DNA of 35,938 nt from positions 1 to 35,938 of the forward strand of contig NZ_QMDW01000026.1 of assembly GCF_003605635.1 (NCBI RefSeq). The letters are read 5' to 3'. Under the pieces are notes generated by a model. It did no database searches, had not been told where the DNA came from, and saw nothing but the letters and a program-made list of their open reading frames with translations. Below are positions 1 through 6,943 of this stretch, one piece after another. The translations under genes and the position numbers were made by a program. Position 1 is the stretch's first letter, and every line of letters begins with the position of its first letter. This stretch comes from Halonotius pteroides (lineage in GTDB: Archaea; Halobacteriota; Halobacteria; Halobacteriales; Haloferacaceae).

Positions 1-82
1 TGGCGCGAGCAGTTCGCGCCACGGCCTCTTCTGGGAGGGCTGTTCGAAGTGACTGGGTGATTCGGTAGATACACCGATCCAT
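1..82 (-). CDS. Putative transposase, N-terminal fragment
   Basis: An open frame starts at ATG (base 82) and runs off the window after 27 codons. The visible peptide begins MDRCIYRITQSLRTAL and continues PEEAVARTARA. A leucine/arginine-rich N-terminus with a PEEAV step resembles the start of IS4/ISH3/ISH8-type haloarchaeal transposases as I remember them, but this is a resemblance only. Its position about 97 bases inside the IS end, reading away from that end, fits a transposase. An alternative upstream ATG in another frame exists near base 112, so frame and start are tentative. Confidence 0.4.
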   Translation of the reverse strand, partial: MDRCIYRITQSLRTALPEEAVARTARA

Positions 83-179
83 GTCTCGTTGAAGCAGAAG
101 GTGCAACAGACATCTGTCGTCTCAGAAATACCGTATTTTACCGTAATGTTACGGTAAGCTGCTTAGGCGATAACGGGTG
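1..179 (-). mobile_element. Insertion sequence end (partial), left copy
   Basis: The outer end of an insertion sequence lies here and the element continues leftwards beyond the window. Its terminal segment, read on the minus strand from base 179, starts CACCCGTTATCGCC and matches bases 35884-35938 in opposite orientation over about 55 bases with two differences. It interrupts the cbiM gene exactly at base 179/180. A near-perfect 10-bp inverted repeat (137-146 and 149-158) sits just inside the end and may be a transposase binding site. A putative transposase start lies at base 82. The family cannot be fixed from this fragment. Confidence 0.75.
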
Positions 180-377
180 GCCCCACACAGGGATATTTAG
201 CTGGAAAACTGCGAAGCTCGCGGCCGCGCCGATGCCTGCGAGTGCTATCTGATGGGTCTCAATACCTCCCTTCCGAATTCGGTAAATGATGGTACTGATG
301 AGTCCAAGCCCAAGTAGCGTCCAAACTATCACTGCCCACAGTGGAAACGACCCTTCGCCGAGGTGAATGTGTGCCAT
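138..377 (-). pseudogene. cbiM: Truncated cobalt/nickel ECF transporter protein CbiM
   Basis: This is the first ~66 codons of CbiM, the integral membrane substrate-binding (S) component of a Co/Ni ECF transporter. The start MAHIHLGEGSFPLW carries the conserved Met-X-His-like N-terminal metal-binding segment, followed by a membrane helix (about residues 12-29) and a second hydrophobic stretch ending at NIPVWG. CbiM normally continues with GVHMNLTP-type sequence and about 150 more residues. Here the frame switches to insertion-sequence DNA at base 179 and stops at 138. The start at 377 is chosen over an upstream in-frame ATG at 425 because the family begins at the His motif. It follows two nikR genes on the same strand, consistent with a nickel-regulated uptake operon that the insertion has inactivated. 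Confidence 0.8.
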
Positions 378-494
378 ACGTGGTTGGCAATACTGGCTAA
401 TATTATAATAAACTTGCTGTACCAAAAGCTGAAAAATAATAATAAAAGCTATCTTTGCAATTTTGCTTGATACAAGAGGCTGTCAATACCCAAA
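378..494 (-). promoter_or_regulatory. AT-rich cbiM upstream region with TATA-like box
   Basis: The spacer between nikR (stop at 495) and cbiM (start at 377) holds, on the minus strand, a TTTATTATAATATTAG stretch about 25-35 bases upstream of the cbiM start, the expected place for a haloarchaeal TATA box. Two imperfect direct repeats of the type TGGC[A/T]A.TA lie between that box and the start codon. An operator role for them is a guess. Confidence 0.4.
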
Positions 495-926
495 TCAATG
501 TTGTTCAATTTCAGTGCTCACAACATCAATAGCTGTGGCTGTGTATTCAACTGAAATCGATTCATCTACACCCTGCACAGTGCCAATAAACTGCAAAACA
601 TCACTATATTCAGCCTCGATAACAAACGTCTCGACACAGCCCTCCCTGTCTTCAAGACAGATATGAGAATTTGATCTGATCGATGTTTCATATTCGTGAC
701 GTATATCCATCATTCTACCTTCGATATCCGGTTCGTTGTAGCCGAACATCGCCGCCACTGTCGCTAATACTAACCGATCTTCGTCATCAGAATGTTGATA
801 TTCCTCCAGTAGCGACTGGCAAGCCTCTCGGATGACCTCACTTCGTCCTGTGTAGCCATGTTCTTCTGCAAACGTGTCGAGATCGTCTCGAAGTCGCTCT
901 GTCATCGAGGAGCTTACTATCGGCAT
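495..926 (-). CDS. NikR-family regulator with variant metal site
   Basis: A 143-residue ribbon-helix-helix regulator of the NikR family. Residues 1-45 form the RHH DNA-binding domain (…[12 protein letters not shown]…), and residues 55-135 the ACT-like regulatory domain. In E. coli NikR, nickel is bound by H76, H87, H89 and C95. Here H77 and H88 are present at the same spacing, but the H89 equivalent is Cys90, and the last cysteine (Cys97) is one residue further on, because one extra residue lies between. Its neighbour at 1112-1540 keeps the canonical set. The two genes lie on one strand and lead to cbiM. It may sense a different metal or have altered affinity. Family assignment is firm; metal specificity is unknown. 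Confidence 0.85.
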   Translation of the reverse strand: MPIVSSSMTERLRDDLDTFAEEHGYTGRSEVIREACQSLLEEYQHSDDEDRLVLATVAAMFGYNEPDIEGRMMDIRHEYETSIRSNSHICLEDREGCVETFVIEAEYSDVLQFIGTVQGVDESISVEYTATAIDVVSTEIEQH

Positions 927-1111
927 ATATTAAAATAAGACTCAAAGATAATAGATACAGTGGTTTATACAAACAGAATTAATATAAAATACTAAAATAG
1001 AATTAAATATTGTTTTAGCTATTTTTCGGGGATCGATTAAACAAACTGGCCTAAGTAAATAGCCGAGTAAAACAAACGTTATTTTCTAGTTAACTGAATT
1101 TTAAATTCAGA
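927..1111. other. AT-rich spacer between two nikR genes
   Basis: No gene is seen. A perfect 17-base palindrome CTGAATTTTAAATTCAG lies at 1094-1110, directly after the stop of the upstream nikR; it could be a terminator-like element or an operator. The 9-mer AATAGCCGA occurs at 1058-1066 and recurs in both orientations near the NosL-like gene. Confidence 0.5.
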
Positions 1112-1540
1112 TCAGTTTATATCCGCGAGTGGCCCAAAATCGTCTACCGGTAGCACTGAGTAGTCGATAGTAAGCGTATCTTTTGTTGCCCGTATCTTTC
1201 CGACAAAGGTCGAAATTTGTTCAAGCGACCCTTCTAGCACGAACAATTCCATGCAGTGATGTCCCCCAACGTGACTGTGAAAGTTAGACGCAACAATTTC
1301 TTCATGCTTGTGGCGGAGATGCATCATTTTTTCTTCGACGGTCGTTGTTTCGTAGTCGAAAAGTACGGTGATAACCCCCATTAGATCCCTGTCTTCTAGC
1401 CTTTCATCCTCAAACTCCCCCAGCAGATTGCGACCGGCTTCACGGAGGACTTCGCTTCGCCCGGTATAGCCGTGATCGTCGGCAAATTGGTCAATTCGAT
1501 CAAGTAATTCTTCTGGCATTGAGATACTCACTACACTCAT
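1112..1540 (-). CDS. nikR: Nickel-responsive regulator NikR
   Basis: A 142-residue NikR: an N-terminal ribbon-helix-helix domain ([13 protein letters not shown]…[17 protein letters not shown]) and a C-terminal ACT-like metal-sensing domain. The four nickel ligands of the E. coli protein (H76, H87, H89, C95) are all visible as H77, H88, H90 and C96 with exact spacing (…RHKHEE…[10 protein letters not shown]). NikR tetramers bind operators upstream of nickel uptake genes when nickel is plentiful. The frame extends 16 codons further upstream to base 1588, but family members start at [12 protein letters not shown], so 1540 is used. It lies upstream of a second NikR-like gene and the broken cbiM on the same strand, so it probably controlled nickel/cobalt uptake here. 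Confidence 0.9.
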   Translation of the reverse strand: MSVVSISMPEELLDRIDQFADDHGYTGRSEVLREAGRNLLGEFEDERLEDRDLMGVITVLFDYETTTVEEKMMHLRHKHEEIVASNFHSHVGGHHCMELFVLEGSLEQISTFVGKIRATKDTLTIDYSVLPVDDFGPLADIN

Positions 1541-1588
1541 ATATGAAATGAGTCGCAGCGAAATATTAAAAATTATTATATCGTTCAT

Positions 1589-1813
1589 CTAGTGTAGGTT
1601 AGAGATACTTATTTGTTTTCTAAACAGTGCGACTATTGCTGTGCTGTGACGGGCAGTAACTCGTCCCATGGAGTTAGTTTTCCAGTCGAAGTCGGCGAAC
1701 GAGTGTGTATAATGCCAGACAGCCACTACCTCATCGACATCAAAGGTGAGCACACAATCAGTTAATTCGATTGATATAATTCTCTCCTTGATCCCTGTGT
1801 CATGGAGGCTCAT
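1589..1813 (-). CDS. Short unrecognised open frame
   Basis: A 74-codon frame (start MSLHDTGIKERIISIEL) directly upstream of nikR on the same strand. It is moderately acidic in the first half (TFDVDEVVAVWHY) and basic toward the end. I do not recognise it. It could be a small nickel-locus protein, a remnant of a larger gene, or non-coding AT-rich sequence. Its only support is its length in an AT-rich region, the shared strand and the tight spacing to nikR. Confidence 0.25.
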   Translation of the reverse strand: MSLHDTGIKERIISIELTDCVLTFDVDEVVAVWHYTHSFADFDWKTNSMGRVTARHSTAIVALFRKQISISNLH

Positions 1814-1992
1814 CTACCAATGGTTTATCAAATTCTGGGATAGCCAGCACGATCAGATATGTTGACCGGGTCGGGTGCATTCTATTTTTCATTTGTTAGA
1901 TCCTTCTATCCTGTAGTTGATAAATAGCCGAATCACCGATACGGAGTACGCACTTTGCAAATGGTTTTTGTCGTTCATCGGCTATTCGGGCT
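1814..1992. promoter_or_regulatory. Upstream region of NosL-like gene with inverted 9-mer
   Basis: No gene is seen. AATAGCCGA (1923-1931) and its reverse complement TCGGCTATT (1978-1986) flank the presumed promoter of the lipoprotein gene that starts at 1993. The arms are 46 bases apart. A third copy lies at 1058-1066. They are candidate regulator sites; the regulator is not known. Confidence 0.35.
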
Positions 1993-2586
1993 ATGAGAAA
2001 CAGACGACAGTTTATTACTGCAGCAACAACGGTTAATTTACTCTCAATCGCTGGATGTGCTCAAAACGAAGGGGTTGGCAGACAGGCACCTGATCCAGTT
2101 GATTTGTCAGGGGAAAAGACAGACTTCCAAGGGGGTATGGTAATAGGTGATCATGGTGGCCCTAACGGACAGATCTTCTATGAAGAAACCGAGCCGAAAC
2201 CGCGACAAGGTGCCGGTGTAGAGGGAAATTCACCTGATAACCTTGCGTGGTTTCATACGCTTGTTTACGGGTTGTTCCCCTACCACTTTGAGATGCGTAA
2301 CAGCGGTGCCCAAGCAGCTGGTATTTATGTGACAGATTATTCAATAGTAGACTGGGAGCTATCGTCTGATACTATGATCATGCCTGCCCCAACAAGTCCA
2401 GAAACGTTCGCCGATGCAACGGAACTTATATATGTTGTCGATAGTGACGCGAGAGGAGGGATGGGTAGTGCTCTTCTCCCGTTTTCTAACAGTAACGATG
2501 CAGCGCGATTTATTAGCGAATACAATGGCCGTACGATTAATTACGATGAGATCGACAGAACGCTTATTTCCGGGATTAGGCGATGA
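1993..2586 (+). CDS. NosL-like Tat lipoprotein lacking the CxxCGM metal motif
   Basis: A 197-residue exported lipoprotein. The N-terminus has a twin-arginine signal (NRRQFI) and a lipobox (SIAGC) with the modified cysteine at residue 22, so it is likely exported folded and anchored to the membrane. The body resembles the NosL family (copper-binding accessory proteins of nitrous oxide reductase): GGMVIGDHGGPNGQIFY, IYVTDYSIVDWEL, and a C-terminal MGSALLPFSNSNDAARFI block. NosL proteins normally carry CxxCGM before the MVI; here the corresponding residues read DFQGGM, so both cysteines are gone. It may be a relative with another ligand or role. No nos genes are nearby. It sits in the AT-rich region beside the nickel genes. 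Confidence 0.7.
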   Translation: MRNRRQFITAATTVNLLSIAGCAQNEGVGRQAPDPVDLSGEKTDFQGGMVIGDHGGPNGQIFYEETEPKPRQGAGVEGNSPDNLAWFHTLVYGLFPYHFEMRNSGAQAAGIYVTDYSIVDWELSSDTMIMPAPTSPETFADATELIYVVDSDARGGMGSALLPFSNSNDAARFISEYNGRTINYDEIDRTLISGIRR

Positions 2587-2846
2587 TAAAAATCATATGC
2601 TGAATTCAATTAAATATCTTACACTGACAAATTGATCACCAGCTATTCATCGATACAATGTGTGTATTTCTACTCAGTATGATTGTAGTTGACGTGCAAA
2701 AACACACACATAATTTCGAAAAACAGTACTACCCACAGTGAAAAGAGATCAAGACATGCGCTGAATATGCGCGTTACATCTTGCACGGATCAAGAAAAAT
2801 AACAATTATCGTATGATGAAACTCGCCTTCCACAGCTACCGTCTCC
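2587..2846. other. AT-rich gene-free spacer
   Basis: No gene is supported. On the minus strand, downstream of gatA, there is a short T-rich run (complement of 2791-2800), which may end the gatCA transcript. The change from AT-rich to GC-rich sequence falls at its right border, about base 2825. Confidence 0.4.
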
Positions 2847-4145
2847 TCAGTCTTCGACCGCACTCGCCGCCCGAATGATTGTCTCCTCGCCGAACTTCGG
2901 GCCGATGAGCTGGCAGCCGACCGGCAGGCCGTCCACGTCGCCGGCGGGCACCGAGATCGCCGGCAGATTGGCGAGATTGACGGGGACGGTGTTGGCGTCC
3001 ATCAGATAGAGCTGGAGCGGATCGTCGAGGCTCTCGCCGAGTTTCGGCGGGACGACGGGCATCGTCGGCGACGCCAGCACGTCCACGTCCTCGAAGGCGG
3101 CGTCGAAGTCCTGTTTCACCCACGCTCGGGCGTCTTGGGCCTTCTTGTAGTACTTGTCGTGATAGCCCGCAGAAAGCGCGTAGGTGCCGAGCAGGATCCG
3201 GCGTTTGACCTCCGGGCCGAAGCCCGCCTCGCGGACGGCGGCGAACTGCTCGTTCCAGTTGCCCGCGCTGTCGGTGTCAGGGCCGTAGCGAACGCCGTCG
3301 AAGCGCGCAAGATTTGAGGAGGCCTCCGACATGGCGATCACGTAGTAGGCCTGCACCGCGTGCTCCAGCGACTCCAGCGAAACCTCGGTGATCTCCGCGC
3401 CCTGTGCTTCGAGGTCGTCCAACGAGGCCTCGAAGGTCTTGACCACGTCATCGTCCGCGCCGTCGATCAGATCGGTGATGACGCCGACTGTGAGGCCCTC
3501 AACGTCGCCGTCAGCGGCGGCCGCATAGTCGGAGTCGGCACCGCCGTCGTTGGTTGTCGCGTCGTTTGGGTCGGAACCGGAAATCACGTCGAGCAGCAGG
3601 GCGGCGTCCTCGACCGTATTCGCCAGCGGGCCGACCTGTTCGAGGCTGTTGGCGTAGGCGACGATCCCGTATCGGGAGACCAGCCCGTAGGTCGGTTTAA
3701 TACCGACGACGCCACAGAAGGCGGCGGGGTTACGCACCGAGCCGCCGGTGTCGCTGCCGAGTGCGAGGTCGGCCTCGCCGCCGGCAACCGCTGCGGCTGA
3801 GCCACCTGAGGAGCCGCCGGGGACGCGACCCGGCGCGGCGGGGTTTTCGGTCGCGCCGAACGCCGAGGTTTCGGTGGTGCCGCCCATGGCAAACTCATCC
3901 ATGTTGGCCTTGCCGACCATGGTTGCGCCAGCATCGAGTACGCGATCGACGACGGTCGCGTTGTACGGCGGGACGTAGTCGTCAAGCATGGCCGAACCGC
4001 AGGTTGTCCGGACGCCGTCGGTCGACATGTTATCCTTGATGGCGATCGTGCGGCCGGCCAGCGGGCCGTCGGAGTCGCCCTCGATTGTCGCCTCGGTGAC
4101 GAAGGCGTTGTAGGCGTCTTCGGCGGCAGCCTGATCGCTGCTCAT
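2847..4145 (-). CDS. gatA: Asp-tRNA(Asn)/Glu-tRNA(Gln) amidotransferase subunit A
   Basis: GatA is the glutaminase of the GatCAB enzyme. It releases ammonia from glutamine, which GatB uses to amidate Asp-tRNA(Asn) or Glu-tRNA(Gln) in the cytoplasm. The 432-residue protein is full length for haloarchaea. The amidase-signature Ser-cisSer-Lys triad is visible as K37 (GRTIAIKDNM), S112 (PGGSSGGSAAA) and S136 (GSDTGGSVRNP), the two serines being 24 residues apart as in the family. It overlaps the gatC stop by four bases (ATGA), so the two are translationally coupled. No gatB is in this window. Confidence 0.96.
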   Translation of the reverse strand: MSSDQAAAEDAYNAFVTEATIEGDSDGPLAGRTIAIKDNMSTDGVRTTCGSAMLDDYVPPYNATVVDRVLDAGATMVGKANMDEFAMGGTTETSAFGATENPAAPGRVPGGSSGGSAAAVAGGEADLALGSDTGGSVRNPAAFCGVVGIKPTYGLVSRYGIVAYANSLEQVGPLANTVEDAALLLDVISGSDPNDATTNDGGADSDYAAAADGDVEGLTVGVITDLIDGADDDVVKTFEASLDDLEAQGAEITEVSLESLEHAVQAYYVIAMSEASSNLARFDGVRYGPDTDSAGNWNEQFAAVREAGFGPEVKRRILLGTYALSAGYHDKYYKKAQDARAWVKQDFDAAFEDVDVLASPTMPVVPPKLGESLDDPLQLYLMDANTVPVNLANLPAISVPAGDVDGLPVGCQLIGPKFGEETIIRAASAVED

Positions 4146-4420
4146 GAGACGCTCGGCCCCTTGAAGAAGCCATCCTCGGTTTCAGGGGCGTTCTGGAGGG
4201 CCTCGTCCTGCGACAGGCCGCCTTCGACCTCGTCGGCCCGCATCACGTTGACCAACTCGGGGTCGCTGTCGACCTCGGGCACCTCATCCAGTGCGTCGAA
4301 ATACGAGAGGATGTCGGCGAACTGCTCGGTGAACTCGTCGCGCTCCGCGTCGGCGAGATCAACCCGTGCGAGGTCGGCAACATGTTGTACCTCGTCGGGA
4401 TCAACGGACGAATCGCTCAT
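4142..4420 (-). CDS. gatC: Asp/Glu-tRNA amidotransferase subunit C
   Basis: A 92-residue GatC, the small subunit that wraps around and stabilises GatA in the GatCAB complex. Recognisable features are the N-terminal helix EVQHVADLARVDLADAE, the ILSYFDALDEV segment and the C-terminal FFKGPSV tail. It is the first gene of a gatC-gatA unit with a four-base overlap. It starts at ATG 4420, transcribed divergently from the tfb gene at 4731. Confidence 0.93.
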   Translation of the reverse strand: MSDSSVDPDEVQHVADLARVDLADAERDEFTEQFADILSYFDALDEVPEVDSDPELVNVMRADEVEGGLSQDEALQNAPETEDGFFKGPSVS

Positions 4421-4730
4421 ATGCGTCCCGAATCACGGCCTGAGAGTAAGGGTTTCGTTTCCAACATCGACCGGCTGCCATCCTGCTTGATCCGCTTGGC
4501 AACGCACTTGATCGGCCCGCTATCGTTCCCAACGAAGCAACGGAGTACCGGGTGGCTACGCGCATCAATTCGTATTAGATTCATAATCATTCTTTACCCG
4601 GTTTCGTCCGGTAGTTTTCGGCATATATACTAATGAAATTATAGGGTATTATTAAGTTGTTTCAGCCCGTGTATACTGATGCACAAAACGGGTGTGATAC
4701 CGCGATCTCTCACACCGTTTCATCCATATC
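4421..4730. promoter_or_regulatory. Divergent promoter region gatC / tfb
   Basis: This 310-base spacer separates two divergent genes and holds no supported gene. The gatC side is GC-rich. The tfb side becomes AT-rich with TATATACTAATG (about 4624-4635) and TTATAGGGTATTATTAAG (about 4640-4657), either of which could be the TATA box for tfb. That would leave a leader of roughly 50-80 bases, unlike the leaderless genes elsewhere in the window. Confidence 0.45.
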
Positions 4731-5720
4731 ATGAGCGACAACGTTCGTACGTTTACCGACGAGCACACCCGGAGCCATAACCGGTCTCCCCAGCAGACGG
4801 AGTCGACCGACACCGACGAGACGCTCCGCTGCCCGGAGTGCGACGGCCAACTGGCAACCGACACCGAGCACGGCGAAACAGTCTGTCGTGACTGCGGACT
4901 CGTCGTCGAGGAAGACGAGATCGACCACGGCCCCGAGTGGCGTGCCTTCGACAGCAACGAGAAGGATCAGAAATCCCGTGTCGGCGCGCCGACAACGAAG
5001 ATGATGCACGACAAGGGGCTCTCAACCAACATCGGCTGGCAGGATAAAGACGCCTACGGCAAGTCGCTGTCCTCGCGGCAACGCCAGAAGATGCAGCGGC
5101 TCCGCACCTGGAACGAGCGGTTCCGCACCCGCGACAGCAAGGAACGCAACCTGAAACAAGCCCTCGGCGAGATTGACCGCATGGCAAGTGCGCTTGGCCT
5201 GCCGGATGCCGTTCGGGAAACCGCCTCGGTCATCTATCGTCGCGCTCTCGATGAGGATCTGTTGCCCGGTCGATCCATCGAGGGTGTTTCGACGGCGGCG
5301 CTCTATGCGGCGGCTCGACAGGCTGGCACCCCGCGTAGCCTTGATGAGCTCACGGCTGTCTCCAGAGTCGACAAAGACGAGATCGCCCGCACCTACCGAT
5401 ACGTCGCCCGCGAGCTCAACCTCGAAATCAAGCCGGCCGATCCTGAGCAGTACGTCCCGCGGTTCGCCTCGGATCTGACGCTCTCAGATGAGGCCGAGCG
5501 TCGGGCCCGTGAACTGTTGTCGACGGCGAAAGCACAGGGTGTCCACAGCGGTAAATCCCCGGTCGGTCTCGCTGCGGCGGCGATCTATGCCGCCTCGCTG
5601 CTGACCAACCAGAAGGTCACCCAAAATCAGGTCAGCGAGGTCGCCAACATCTCCGAGGTCACGATCCGCAATCGTTACCACGAACTGCTTGAGGCCGACG
5701 AACAGCAGTCTGTCGCCTGA
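4731..5720 (+). CDS. tfb: Transcription initiation factor IIB (TFB)
   Basis: A 329-residue TFB, the archaeal counterpart of TFIIB that bridges TBP-bound promoter DNA and RNA polymerase. A zinc ribbon has cysteine pairs C34/C37 (RCPEC) and C52/C55 (VCRDC). The B-reader/linker follows (EWRAFDSNEKD…RVGAPTT, about 68-90). Two cyclin repeats occupy about 125-220 and 225-320, ending in a helix-turn-helix (NISEVTIRNRYHELL) that contacts the BRE. Haloarchaea carry several TFB paralogues for different promoter sets; which one this is cannot be told from the sequence alone. A Nudix gene follows after 52 bases. Confidence 0.95.
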   Translation: MSDNVRTFTDEHTRSHNRSPQQTESTDTDETLRCPECDGQLATDTEHGETVCRDCGLVVEEDEIDHGPEWRAFDSNEKDQKSRVGAPTTKMMHDKGLSTNIGWQDKDAYGKSLSSRQRQKMQRLRTWNERFRTRDSKERNLKQALGEIDRMASALGLPDAVRETASVIYRRALDEDLLPGRSIEGVSTAALYAAARQAGTPRSLDELTAVSRVDKDEIARTYRYVARELNLEIKPADPEQYVPRFASDLTLSDEAERRARELLSTAKAQGVHSGKSPVGLAAAAIYAASLLTNQKVTQNQVSEVANISEVTIRNRYHELLEADEQQSVA

Positions 5721-5772
5721 CGACCTTCGTTTCTTTCGCAACCGCAAAACCGTCGGCCCGCAAGCAACAGCC

Positions 5773-6246
5773 ATGGAGACGACACGCCATTTCACCGCGA
5801 CGGTCTACATCGTCAACGACGGCGCGACCGCACTGCATCGGCATGCTGGTCTGGAGATCCGTATCCCGCCCGGCGGCCACGTTGATCGCGACGAATGCCC
5901 CCACGAGGCGGGTCGCCGTGAAGTCCGCGAGGAAACCGGTCTTGATCCAACCCTCCACCGCGAAACCGCCGAACTGACCCCACCGGCTGGCGAGGTGTTG
6001 CCACAGCCGGCGCATATGCTGCTGTACGATATTAACACCCAGCCTGACGGGACGGTCGGCCACCAGCATATCGATCACATCTACTTTGCGGCCGTTGAGA
6101 GCCGTGAGATCGAACCTGAAGCGGGCGAAGCCCCCGCAGACCGCTGGGCGTGGTATACGCCGACAGCGCTCCACAACAGCGATCTCGATCCCGACACGAT
6201 TGCTATCGGCTGTGAAGCCATCGAAACTATCGACAACACTGCGTAG
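5773..6246 (+). CDS. Nudix hydrolase
   Basis: A 157-residue Nudix-family pyrophosphohydrolase. The complete Nudix box GX5EX7REUXEEXGU spans residues 35-57 (G35, E41, R49-E50, E53-E54, G56), giving the Mg2+-binding loop-helix-loop. The substrate (nucleoside diphosphate linked to X) is not predictable. The frame extends upstream to 5689 inside tfb, but METTRHFTATVYIVND fits the family start and follows the tfb stop by 52 bases. It is probably cotranscribed with the GGCT-family gene 8 bases downstream. Confidence 0.88.
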   Translation: METTRHFTATVYIVNDGATALHRHAGLEIRIPPGGHVDRDECPHEAGRREVREETGLDPTLHRETAELTPPAGEVLPQPAHMLLYDINTQPDGTVGHQHIDHIYFAAVESREIEPEAGEAPADRWAWYTPTALHNSDLDPDTIAIGCEAIETIDNTA

Positions 6247-6254
6247 CCGCCACA

Positions 6255-6704
6255 ATGGTCGTGTTGGTCTTTGTCTACGGCACGCTCACCAACGATGAGC
6301 AGGTTGCGTCGCTGCTTGACAGCTATCGGTTTGTCGGTTCCGCTACCTGTATGGGCCTCCGTCGTCTCGATGGCCGATATCCGACGCTCGTCCCGGGTGA
6401 CTCGGTCACCGGTCGACTGCTTGAAACCGATGAGATCGAGCGGCTCGATCTATACGAGGGCGTCGACCGCGGGCTCTACCACCGGGTATCGGTCTCACTT
6501 GCGCCGTCGCTCGCGGCGACGGTGTCGACATCGACGGCGAGCGTTTATATCGGCGATCCGGCCGCGCTTGGCCTCGGCTCACCTGATCAGTACTGGCCCG
6601 GCACCGCCGCGTTTCCATCGCGGATCGAACGCTGTCTCTCAGCGACTCACATTGAATTTGTCAATAAAAATAATAAGTTTGAACCGAGACCGACAGCTGT
6701 CTGA
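6255..6704 (+). CDS. Gamma-glutamylcyclotransferase (AIG2/GGCT) family protein
   Basis: A 149-residue protein of the GGCT/AIG2 fold. It starts with the hallmark phosphate/substrate-binding segment FVYGTLTND (residues 6-14) and has the typical block GRLLETDEIERLDLYEGV with the acidic residues that align near the catalytic Glu of the family, followed by YHRVSV. Members cleave gamma-glutamyl-amine type bonds with cyclisation to 5-oxoproline or act on glutathione-like compounds. The haloarchaeal substrate is unknown; gamma-glutamylcysteine, their main thiol, is a possibility. It lies 8 bases after the Nudix gene. Confidence 0.82.
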   Translation: MVVLVFVYGTLTNDEQVASLLDSYRFVGSATCMGLRRLDGRYPTLVPGDSVTGRLLETDEIERLDLYEGVDRGLYHRVSVSLAPSLAATVSTSTASVYIGDPAALGLGSPDQYWPGTAAFPSRIERCLSATHIEFVNKNNKFEPRPTAV

Positions 6705-6943
6705 CAGACATCAGCAGTCGCCGCCTGTGTGCGGTTTTCACTTTCACTACGCATGCCGGATCTTTATATACTTCCGGGCCAAACACTCAGTTGCGCGTCA
6801 CACGCGTACATTCCCTATCCCGTTTTTATACTCGTGAGTGATAACGACACGCTGCCAGCGACGACAATCGATCCGGCTCCTTTCTTTGAACCGCTATCAC
6901 TAACACCGAAACCGATTAGCGCACGTCCCCACCAACGAGAGAT
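6705..6943 (+). promoter_or_regulatory. ilvA upstream region with several TATA-like boxes
   Basis: No gene is supported. TATA-like sequences lie at about 6762-6771 (CTTTATATAC), 6822-6831 (TTTTTATACT) and 6912-6920 (CGATTAGCG). The last lies about 28 bases before the ilvA start and would give a leaderless message. The first would give a leader of about 150 bases. Confidence 0.4.
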
